Shown: positions 24,486 through 31,959 of the stretch, piece after piece
How positions within the stretch are numbered: the first letter of the stretch is position 1
Layout of the letters: each line of letters begins with the position of its first letter
Assembly: GCA_041738715.1 (NCBI GenBank)
Contig: JBGSPI010000139.1
Span: 1-64,000, forward strand
DNA from: Chamaesiphon sp041738715
GTDB taxonomy: Bacteria; Cyanobacteriota; Cyanobacteriia; Cyanobacteriales; Chamaesiphonaceae
Direction of reading: 5' to 3'
Length of the DNA stretch: 64,000 nt
The notes under the pieces: model-generated
The model's input: the letters and a program-made list of their open reading frames with translations, nothing else
Database searches by the model: none
Told to the model about the DNA's origin: nothing
Position numbers and translations under genes: made by a program

Positions 24486-26392
24486 ACATTAATATAAATA
24501 TCAGTTGGAATACGTACTTGACGAATTTCACTAGATATTCGATCGAATGGGTAATCACTTAAATCGATTCCAGCGGATTCTAATAAGCTCCAATAGAAAA
24601 TATCAAGTCCGGCGGCGATAGATGCTGTAGAAGCACCGCCAAATCGAGAATTACACTCAATTATATGAAACTCATCATTATCATCAATTATTGCTTGTAG
24701 AACTACTGGCCCTCGAAGCTTTAATTCATGTAAAACTTTGATGACTGTTGCTTCTATTCGATCGTTTTGAAATGTTGTTGTGACCTGAGCTTCTCCATTA
24801 ACAACACGATCCCGACTACGTAGCACCAGCCCTTTTACCTGATGAGATCGGTCTAACCACGCATCCACACTGATTTCATTTCCACTCACAAAAGGCTGAT
24901 AGATTGGATGTTCTAGCTGGCAAGCATGGTCAAGAGCTGCTTCCTTACTGAGATTCAAACCAATTTGATTAGAGCCAGCCCCATAACGCTCTTTAACCAC
25001 ATAAGAATTTGCCTTAATTTCATCGGGATGAGCGGCTGTTAAGATGAATGGTAGGCAATGTGTTATCCCGAATTGTGCAAAAGCGAGCTTATCAATACAA
25101 ACCTGAATACTAGATAGGGGCGAGATAACAACGTTAATGTCTTCTTTTTCAAATCGCGATTGATGTTTTGCCCAGAAGAGTAACTCGCCATCTCTTGTGG
25201 GAATTATGGTGCGAATATTGCGTTCTTTACAACCTGCTAGTAGTAGATCTATCTCAGTTTCGGTAGTAGACGGTAATTTCCAAAAGTCATCGGAGATATA
25301 GCCTGCGATCGCACCTTCATCTGTGTCACCAGCTATTATCTTGATACCTGGACTTAACTTCTGAGCTGCTTTTTGCGCTGCTTTTATTAAAGATACTTTT
25401 TTGGATGCACTGGTAACAAGTATATTCCCAAACTGTTGTTGGAAATTTTCTCCTTTATTTATTTTTTCTTTTTCATAGGCAATAATCGCTGGGATAGTCT
25501 TTTCTATCTCCATTTCTGGCTTCCAACCAATGGCAGTATAGTAATTAGTCATGTCAGCCTGAGAAGCTTCAAATTCAATGTTAGTTGGTTCTTCTACCAT
25601 CTTTATATCTGGGAAATGAGTCCGCAGTACATTAATGATGTCTGATACGCGACGAGATTTACCAGTACCCAGATTAAGAATTCCAGTTGCAGTGTTGTTG
25701 TTCGCCAATCGAACTAGCCCTTCTGCTGAGTCACCTGCATAGATATAGTCAAACAAACCTTCGGGTCGATATACTTTAATAGTTTCGCCAGCTAATAGAG
25801 TCCGAACCCAGCGAGAAATCACATCACGAGAATTCTTGCCATACCCTCGAAAAATACGCACACAGACAGAAGTGAATGATGCCGATTTGAATTGATTTAG
25901 GAATTGCAATTCAATTTCATGTGCAAGCTTCGCCATTCCAGTAAGATTTCTAGGCAAAATTGGATCTGTTTCTTTCAGTGAAACAGGTTTTTCTTGGGGT
26001 GAATCAAATTGGTATAGTATTGGGTTATAGATAAGGTAACTAGAAGCAAAAACAACTCTTTTCAGCTCATTTACGTCCTTAATTATTGTCATTAGATGAT
26101 GACTCAAATGGATATTATGCCAATAATTTTCTTCCCAGAAGCCATAAGTTTCTGTCGATCGTTCAAATGTCGCTGCCAGATGAATAAAAATTTCTGGTGA
26201 AAAAGATTCTAACTCCTGTTTTGTTAAACTATTTAAATCTCCTTGGCGGTAGCGTACTTCTGACGGAAAAGTGTCTGGTTTTGGCTTCAGATCCCCAACT
26301 AAAACTATTGCACCTTGTGCAACTAAACGAGGTATGACTTCAAGTCCGATTACCCCTGCACCACCACTTACGAAAACCCGCTTGCCCTGCAT
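24482..26392 (-). CDS. SDR epimerase fused to an ATP-grasp domain
   Basis: 636 residues in two halves. Residues 1-about 310 are an extended SDR with SGGAGVIG near residue 9 and a nucleotide-sugar-type C-terminal half (FDYIYAGDSAEGLVRL). The usual YxxxK is not clear; NLTGMAKLAHE stands where it would be, so the Tyr appears to be lost. Residues about 325-636 are an ATP-grasp domain like the carbamoyl-phosphate synthase/PylC group, with YVVKERYGAGSNQI, VVLQAIIDDNDEFHIIECNSRFGG and other ATP/Mg-binding strands. It would ligate a carboxylate to an amine or similar. Its role beside pseI is unknown. Confidence 0.78.
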   Translation of the reverse strand: MQGKRVFVSGGAGVIGLEVIPRLVAQGAIVLVGDLKPKPDTFPSEVRYRQGDLNSLTKQELESFSPEIFIHLAATFERSTETYGFWEENYWHNIHLSHHLMTIIKDVNELKRVVFASSYLIYNPILYQFDSPQEKPVSLKETDPILPRNLTGMAKLAHEIELQFLNQFKSASFTSVCVRIFRGYGKNSRDVISRWVRTLLAGETIKVYRPEGLFDYIYAGDSAEGLVRLANNNTATGILNLGTGKSRRVSDIINVLRTHFPDIKMVEEPTNIEFEASQADMTNYYTAIGWKPEMEIEKTIPAIIAYEKEKINKGENFQQQFGNILVTSASKKVSLIKAAQKAAQKLSPGIKIIAGDTDEGAIAGYISDDFWKLPSTTETEIDLLLAGCKERNIRTIIPTRDGELLFWAKHQSRFEKEDINVVISPLSSIQVCIDKLAFAQFGITHCLPFILTAAHPDEIKANSYVVKERYGAGSNQIGLNLSKEAALDHACQLEHPIYQPFVSGNEISVDAWLDRSHQVKGLVLRSRDRVVNGEAQVTTTFQNDRIEATVIKVLHELKLRGPVVLQAIIDDNDEFHIIECNSRFGGASTASIAAGLDIFYWSLLESAGIDLSDYPFDRISSEIRQVRIPTDIYINV

Positions 26393-26425
26393 ATGAATTT
26401 TACCTTTTATGGAAAGTTTTGAAAT

Positions 26426-27022
26426 CTATATTTTAATACAACCATGAATGATAGAGTCAACAGATTTTCCATCAATTTTTATATGATTTTTCAATACGCC
26501 TTCACGATCGAAACCAATAGATTCTAAAACGGATATATGATGTGTTCTTAAGGCGTAAGTTTCTGTGAAAATTCGATCGAGACCAATATCCTGAAATGCC
26601 AACTCCTTTAATAATTGCAGAAATGCAGAAAAATACGTGCCATATTTATCTTGGGAGTCAATTAAGGTTGGGTTAAGCAAAAAGGATACTTCAGCCCTCA
26701 TGTGTTCCCAGGCAATATGAACTAGACCACCATATCCAATCAAAGTACCATCTTCCATATATGCCAGCAGTATATTTTTCGGATTGGTACAAAGCATATC
26801 TGGCCAAATATATTTTTGAAAATATGCTGTCTGTTGCTCAGTGGTAATTAATGTCGCTTGTCGCAGAACATCCATCTGGGCATTTCGCCACTGCCTAATT
26901 TTCTCGATATGTTCTGGCTGAATAGCTTCAATCGAAAGAGACCCCAATCTTAATATTGGTTGAGATACACAAATATAACCAGAAGGGACTTGATTTTTAT
27001 CCGCTGTATCGTTGTTTGTCAT
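26426..27022 (-). CDS. GNAT N-acetyltransferase, candidate PseH
   Basis: 198 residues with the GNAT layout: IRQWRNAQMD near the start, GYGGLVHIAWEHMRAEVSFLLNP in the middle and LERIF-like (LDRIFTETYALRTHHISVLESIGF) at the acetyl-CoA-binding end. PseH acetylates the 4-amino group of the UDP-sugar made by PseC. Placement between pseI and pseC in this cluster supports that role. Members of RimJ/RimL type look similar, so the symbol is left blank. Confidence 0.7.
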   Translation of the reverse strand: MTNNDTADKNQVPSGYICVSQPILRLGSLSIEAIQPEHIEKIRQWRNAQMDVLRQATLITTEQQTAYFQKYIWPDMLCTNPKNILLAYMEDGTLIGYGGLVHIAWEHMRAEVSFLLNPTLIDSQDKYGTYFSAFLQLLKELAFQDIGLDRIFTETYALRTHHISVLESIGFDREGVLKNHIKIDGKSVDSIIHGCIKI

Positions 27023-27034
27023 CGGTCGTTCACT

Positions 27035-27805
27035 TTATTCAATCCGAATATAAGACATGAGAGGGTTAGAAGGATCTCGTCGAATAGCATATCGAGACAG
27101 ACCGAGAACCTCTCGAACGGCAAGTGTTTCACCAGGGAATTCAGGACAGTTAAGTTCATCAAAGGCTATAATGCTTCCTTTTGTAACGTGAGGCATTATA
27201 GCTTCTAGACAAACTTTTGTGGGCTTATACAAATCAAAATCAAAGTAAGCTAATGCAATCACTGTTTCCGGATGTTCAGTTAAGAACTTTGGCAGAGTAA
27301 CTGTTGCATCACCCTCAACAAGTTCATACTTTCTTTTGTGTGAAATTGGTGCATTTTTTTCGTGAAAATTCAAGATGCTTTCAAGTTCATTTTTCCAACC
27401 AGTGGTAACTGAATAATCACCATGTTCGACAGTACCACCATCCTCAACGCTAACAGAAGGAAATCCTGCAAATGTATCGAACCCAATGATTCGACGGTTA
27501 TAGTTAAAAGGCTCATGAATACCTCGGAGCACTGAAAATAGGGCCATGTTTTGACCCCAGCGCACTCCAAATTCAGTAACTATTCCATGCACCGGAACAA
27601 TCATTTCATATAGTTTTTGGATAAAATTAATTCGAGATAAAGACTGACGTGTTAAATACAATCCAAGATTATCTAGTAGTTCTGAATTGGGAATATTTGC
27701 TTCTCTTAAGTGTTGTGAAAGGTGGTTTTTATTTTCAGCTTCAGTCGGTGTTGAGCCAACCAGTGTTTTAATTTCAGTTTCTTTGTTACTATTCACGATC
27801 TTCAT
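27035..27805 (-). CDS. TylF/MycF-like sugar O-methyltransferase
   Basis: 256 residues. The order GIVTEFGVRWGQNM, IIGFDTFAGFP, ALAYFDFDLYKPT and IIAFDELNCPEFPGE is that of the TylF/MycF macrocin O-methyltransferase group, class I SAM enzymes that use a metal bound by Asp residues to methylate sugar hydroxyls. It is 12 bases from the GNAT gene and 17 from another methyltransferase gene, suggesting a methylated sugar in the glycan. Confidence 0.8.
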   Translation of the reverse strand: MKIVNSNKETEIKTLVGSTPTEAENKNHLSQHLREANIPNSELLDNLGLYLTRQSLSRINFIQKLYEMIVPVHGIVTEFGVRWGQNMALFSVLRGIHEPFNYNRRIIGFDTFAGFPSVSVEDGGTVEHGDYSVTTGWKNELESILNFHEKNAPISHKRKYELVEGDATVTLPKFLTEHPETVIALAYFDFDLYKPTKVCLEAIMPHVTKGSIIAFDELNCPEFPGETLAVREVLGLSRYAIRRDPSNPLMSYIRIE

Positions 27806-27822
27806 TATTAAATAAAAAACTG

Positions 27823-28737
27823 TTACTTCTGGTATGAGGGCGATATGAATACTGTTAAATTGCGTCCCAGACCAATCTGAGCCAATGCACTATAAAAATC
27901 ATTGATTTTGTCATGAGAATAATTATCTCCAAGCATTAAATCCAATTGAACCCTTGCTTGATGAGCAAACGCTCCTTGTGCTCTATCTCGGATGTAATTT
28001 GACCCAGAATGAAGTAAGAAAAAATCAATTGGGAAATCAGAAATAATCTTACGGCATTCCCATCCACAAGTCTCTACGATCCGAACGAGACTATCATAAT
28101 TAAAATATGACAAGTGATCGGGTATTGCAATCCAAAATCGGTCGGAAATATTGCCGTTTTCTAGTAAGAACTCTTGATAAATAGAGGCATCATTGGGCAC
28201 TGTTAACACTAACATGCCATTTGGCGTAACTAGATGTTGAAGAGATTTCAGTAGAGCGACAGGATCAGGCACATGTTCGAGAACGTTATTTAGCCAAATT
28301 AGATTATGGCGTTTTCCCTCACTAATCCGACGGTCTAAAATTTCAAACAAATCTCCTGATTCTACGTAAGTAAGCATAGCTGGATTCATGGTATCTAATC
28401 CAGCAACACTATAATCTATGCCCTCAACTGACCAACCATTCTCAGAAAACCATGCTAGCGCAAACCCTTCTCCACAACCAACATCTAAGAAAGAACCAGG
28501 TGCCTTTTTCCCTGAGAGACTCTTTACTACATTAGCTTTTTGGGCAATTTTAAGATTCAGATGAGCAAGTTCTTTATCAGAATATACGTTCCGATAGCTA
28601 CCTTGTTCTGTTTGATAATAACGCTCTGCATAGTATGCCTTTAGTGCTTCTGGTGATGGCGGATTTACAACCTCCAGAAAGCCAAGATCGTTGTATCTTA
28701 GTCGATGGTCTTGCACTGATTTTTGAGTGTTTTCCAT
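27823..28737 (-). CDS. Class I SAM-dependent methyltransferase
   Basis: 304 residues of Methyltransf_23 type. Motif I is FLDVGCGEGFALAWF, then EGIDYS for the ribose-binding acid, and LIWLNNVLEHVPDP with LVTPNGMLVLTVPN as post motifs. The N-terminal roughly 85 residues (YYAERYYQTEQG) may bind substrate. A remnant of another methyltransferase gene sits directly upstream, so this gene may have replaced it in the Pse locus; that is inference. Confidence 0.83.
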   Translation of the reverse strand: MENTQKSVQDHRLRYNDLGFLEVVNPPSPEALKAYYAERYYQTEQGSYRNVYSDKELAHLNLKIAQKANVVKSLSGKKAPGSFLDVGCGEGFALAWFSENGWSVEGIDYSVAGLDTMNPAMLTYVESGDLFEILDRRISEGKRHNLIWLNNVLEHVPDPVALLKSLQHLVTPNGMLVLTVPNDASIYQEFLLENGNISDRFWIAIPDHLSYFNYDSLVRIVETCGWECRKIISDFPIDFFLLHSGSNYIRDRAQGAFAHQARVQLDLMLGDNYSHDKINDFYSALAQIGLGRNLTVFISPSYQK

Positions 28738-28746
28738 ATTTTTTGG

Positions 28747-28866
28747 TTAGAAAATTGGTTGTGAGCTGATATTTAAAGTGGAGAGTTGATTTCTATTGGT
28801 ATATTCATCACCAAACTCTTGGCTCCAAAATTTTTCTTGTTCTGTCTGAAAATTTTTGAAATTCAT
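28747..28866 (-). pseudogene. Remnant of Pse-associated methylase
   Basis: A 39-codon frame starting MNFKNFQTEQEKFW and continuing SQEFGDEYTNRN before drifting to a stop. That opening matches the N-terminus of the pseudaminic-acid-biosynthesis-associated methylases (about 200 residues), including the TEQExFW...EFGDEY text. The methyltransferase core is missing. It lies in the 133-bp gap between the SpsF/PseF gene and a methyltransferase gene. Confidence 0.6.
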
Positions 28867-28870
28867 TGAT

Positions 28871-29608
28871 TTAACATCCATAATTTTTCTGCTCTACATG
28901 ACTATTGATCAAGTACCAGTCTGGATGTTGTTGCAGTAATCGCAAGCAATCTTCCAGTGTAAAACAAGATTTATTAGGATAAACAGCTTCAATAATTTTC
29001 TGAATTAGTTCAAAATCTTCAGGAGTATCTACTGTCCATCGATGGTGACTACAATCTTCAGGGTACATAAAGTGACCGCAACGATATCGTTCTAGTTGTC
29101 GATAAATAAAAGGAGTAACGTGTTCGCGATCTGGTGGTGCTGTGGCTTCTAAAAAAGCCTGTTGCAATACTAAAAAAGAAAACACTTCAGTATCCATTCC
29201 TCTAGGATAAGTTCGTTTTATAGAATTTGAAACATAATCATAGTTTGATTGATTTTGCAGATAATAATCAATCACCTGATTGATAACTTGTGGGTCAATT
29301 AAGGGACAATCAGAAGTCACTCGAATCACGATATCTGCCTGATATGCTGTAGCTGCACCATAGTATCTCGCCAAAACATCGTCTTCAGAACCGCGAAAAC
29401 GAGCCACTGAGAGAGTATTACATAAATCAATAATTGGTTCGTCAGTTTGATTAGTTGTAGTCGCAATGACTATTTCATCTGCAAGTTTAACCCGTTTTAA
29501 TCTCTCAATTTGATATTCAAGCAATGGTTTGCCTAATACATGTTTCATCACCTTTCCAGGTAAGCGAGTAGAGGCCATTCTGGCTTGAACAATAATCACC
29601 TTTTTCAT
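28871..29608 (-). CDS. pseF: SpsF/PseF-type cytidylyltransferase
   Basis: 245 residues. IIVQARMASTRLPGKVM at the N-terminus is the nucleotide-binding signature of the SpsF/PseF group, followed by EIVIATTTNQTDEP and VIRVTSDCPLIDP with the metal-binding acids. These enzymes make the CMP-activated nonulosonic acid (CMP-pseudaminic acid). It overlaps pseC by four bases. An SpsF-only annotation would also be defensible. Confidence 0.82.
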   Translation of the reverse strand: MKKVIIVQARMASTRLPGKVMKHVLGKPLLEYQIERLKRVKLADEIVIATTTNQTDEPIIDLCNTLSVARFRGSEDDVLARYYGAATAYQADIVIRVTSDCPLIDPQVINQVIDYYLQNQSNYDYVSNSIKRTYPRGMDTEVFSFLVLQQAFLEATAPPDREHVTPFIYRQLERYRCGHFMYPEDCSHHRWTVDTPEDFELIQKIIEAVYPNKSCFTLEDCLRLLQQHPDWYLINSHVEQKNYGC

Positions 29609-30768
29609 CTCAGGATGTCCCCAATAACTGCTACAACTCGTTCTTGGTTTTCATAACTTAAGCCATAGTAAATCGGCAGACTAATTGCTTCTTGATAATA
29701 TTTTTCTGCCACCGGAAAATCTCCCATATTAAAGCCTAACTTTTGATAATATGGTTGAGTATGAACAGGAATATAGTGCAAATTTACACCTATCCCCGCC
29801 TGTCGTAATTCCTCAAATACTTGGCGATGAGTTTTAGCGATTTTATCCAGTTGTAATAGAATCACATATAAATGCCAACTAGGATCCGTATCGGGACGTT
29901 GGTAGGGAGTAGTCAGCGGTAAATCTTTCAGTCCAGCATTATATCTTTCTACCAACTCATGACGACGCTTCACAAAAGCATCCAACCGCTGCATTTGACT
30001 CGCACCCAAAGCCGCTTGCAAATCAGTCATCCGATAATGATATCCCAACTCCAACTGCTGGTAATACCAGGGGCCATCAGACTCCCCTTGCAAAAAGCGT
30101 GGATCGCGGGTAATTCCGTGGCTTCGTAGCCGAATTAACTGTTCGTAGAGATCCTCGCGATTCGTCAAAACCATCCCGCCCTCAGCCGTAGTAATGATTT
30201 TAACTGGATGAAAACTAAATACAGTCAGATCCGAAAACTCACAACAACCGATCGGGCGATCACGATACCTACCTCCAATCCCATGTGCCGCATCTTCAAT
30301 CACCCGAAACCCATACTGCTGAGACAAATTAGCGATCGCCGCCATATCACAGGATTGTCCCGCAAAATGAACCGGAACGACAACATTTGGCAACTCCCCC
30401 CGTTCAGCCGCAATAGCTAACTTCTCCGTCAAAGCAGGAACACTCAGATTATAGGTATTAGGATCGATATCAACAAAATCAACATCAGCACCACAATACA
30501 ACCCACAATTCGCAGACGCGACAAACGTATTGGGCACAGTCCACAAACGATCGCCAGAACCTAAACCAGTCGCTAAACAGGAAATATGCAACCCTGCTGT
30601 TGCACTAGCCACTGCCACAGCATACTTTGCACCACAATAGTCAGCAACCAATCTTTCAAATCGCTCGATAGCTGGTCCTTGAGTCAGCCAATCCGACTGC
30701 AAAACAGCCACCACCGCATCAATATCCGACTGATTAATATTTTGTCGCCCGTAGGGAATATAGCTCAT
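29605..30768 (-). CDS. pseC: PseC, UDP-4-keto sugar aminotransferase
   Basis: 387 residues, a fold-type I PLP enzyme of the DegT/DnrJ/EryC1 family. The N-terminus IPYGRQNINQSDIDAVV is characteristic of PseC, the PLP aspartate lies in VIEDAAHGIGG, and the Schiff-base Lys is K190 in FSFHPVKI. It puts the 4-amino group on the UDP-4-keto-6-deoxy-L-AltNAc made by PseB. It is coupled to the small frame upstream by ATGA and to the cytidylyltransferase gene downstream. Confidence 0.92.
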   Translation of the reverse strand: MSYIPYGRQNINQSDIDAVVAVLQSDWLTQGPAIERFERLVADYCGAKYAVAVASATAGLHISCLATGLGSGDRLWTVPNTFVASANCGLYCGADVDFVDIDPNTYNLSVPALTEKLAIAAERGELPNVVVPVHFAGQSCDMAAIANLSQQYGFRVIEDAAHGIGGRYRDRPIGCCEFSDLTVFSFHPVKIITTAEGGMVLTNREDLYEQLIRLRSHGITRDPRFLQGESDGPWYYQQLELGYHYRMTDLQAALGASQMQRLDAFVKRRHELVERYNAGLKDLPLTTPYQRPDTDPSWHLYVILLQLDKIAKTHRQVFEELRQAGIGVNLHYIPVHTQPYYQKLGFNMGDFPVAEKYYQEAISLPIYYGLSYENQERVVAVIGDILR

Positions 30769-30848
30769 TGTTGACTTTCTAATGATGTCCGATACCGTTC
30801 AATTGCCCAGAGGTTAAAGTAGTTTTCACTTTTATACCGAGAAGTCAT
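30765..30848 (-). CDS. Possible 27-residue coupled peptide between pseB and pseC
   Basis: A small frame that starts inside the end of pseB (17-base overlap) and stops in an ATGA overlap with the pseC start. The peptide is rich in aromatic and charged residues (YFNLWAIERYR in the middle). No ribosome site is obvious, so it would depend on coupling to pseB. It could be a real small protein, a translational relay between the two genes, or chance. I recognise no family. Confidence 0.35.
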   Translation of the reverse strand: MTSRYKSENYFNLWAIERYRTSLESQQ

Positions 30849-31848
30849 GATCAACATGTTTACAAATCAACTCTCGTAATTCTTCCACCGTCAGAAACTC
30901 TTTATTCTCCCCTGAATTATAATTAAATCCAAGTTCCACCGGAGTAGCCAACATGCGATCGCAATATGATTCGATAGTATACAGACTAGTTACCGGCAAA
31001 ATTGCATAATATCTACCCAAATCCACCGTTGTATAGGAATCAGCACTCGTAATCATCTCCTCATGTACCTTCTCTCCTGGACGGATGCCCACAATCCGAT
31101 GCTCGCAATCAGGCGCGATCGCTTTTGCCACATCCGTAATTCGGTACGAGGGAATCTTCGGCACAAAAATTTCGCCCCCTAAAGCATTCTCGATCGTCCA
31201 TAACACCATTTTCACACCTTCTTCCAGCGTAATATTAAATCTGGTCATCTGCGGGTCGGTAATCGGAATCACCCCTTCATGCCGCTTCTTTAGGAAAAAA
31301 GGAATCACCGAACCCCGAGAACCCATCACATTGCCATAGCGAACAACACTAAAACTCAGTTCCCGTCCCCCCCGAATATTATTCGCTGCAATAAATAACT
31401 TATCCGAACATAGCTTAGTCGCCCCATACAGGTTAATCGGCGCAGCCGCCTTATCTGTAGACAAAGCCACCACCCGTTTTACGCCTGTATCTAAACAAGC
31501 CTGAATTACATTCTCTGCACCTAGTACATTTGTGTGGATGAATTCGATCGGGTTATACTCTGCCGCTGGTACTTGTTTCAGCGCAGCAGCATGAATTACA
31601 ATATCGATTCCCTCGCAGGCACGAGATAGTCTGCGAACATCTCTGACATCACCAATAAAATATCTTAACCCTCGATATTCTTCTGGCGAAAATTCTTGTG
31701 CCATTTGAAACTGTTTTAATTCATCCCGTGAATATATTACCAATCGGCGAATGTTAGGGAAAATTTGCAAGACTAGTTCCACAAACTTCTTACCGAAGGA
31801 ACCAGTTCCGCCTGTAACTAGGATCGAGCTTTGTTCTGTAATTTGCAT
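30832..31848 (-). CDS. pseB: UDP-GlcNAc 4,6-dehydratase (inverting)
   Basis: 338 residues. TGGTGSFG at 12-19 binds NADP, and the STDKAAAPINLYGATK block gives the TDK triad (131-133) with Y141 and K145, the layout of inverting dehydratases PseB/FlaA1. RYGNVMGSRGSVIPFF also fits. It converts UDP-GlcNAc to UDP-4-keto-6-deoxy-L-AltNAc, the first step to pseudaminic acid. The gene is 110 bases downstream of the ABC exporter gene. Confidence 0.94.
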   Translation of the reverse strand: MQITEQSSILVTGGTGSFGKKFVELVLQIFPNIRRLVIYSRDELKQFQMAQEFSPEEYRGLRYFIGDVRDVRRLSRACEGIDIVIHAAALKQVPAAEYNPIEFIHTNVLGAENVIQACLDTGVKRVVALSTDKAAAPINLYGATKLCSDKLFIAANNIRGGRELSFSVVRYGNVMGSRGSVIPFFLKKRHEGVIPITDPQMTRFNITLEEGVKMVLWTIENALGGEIFVPKIPSYRITDVAKAIAPDCEHRIVGIRPGEKVHEEMITSADSYTTVDLGRYYAILPVTSLYTIESYCDRMLATPVELGFNYNSGENKEFLTVEELRELICKHVDHDFSV

Positions 31849-31959
31849 GGTCGATAAAAACTTGTTTTTGTGAGCGAGAAAGATATCAGTTTAGATAACT
31901 GATCGAAATTTTGAAGTTTAAAAATTTATTTCACTTGTTCATTTGCCTCCAGCACCATA

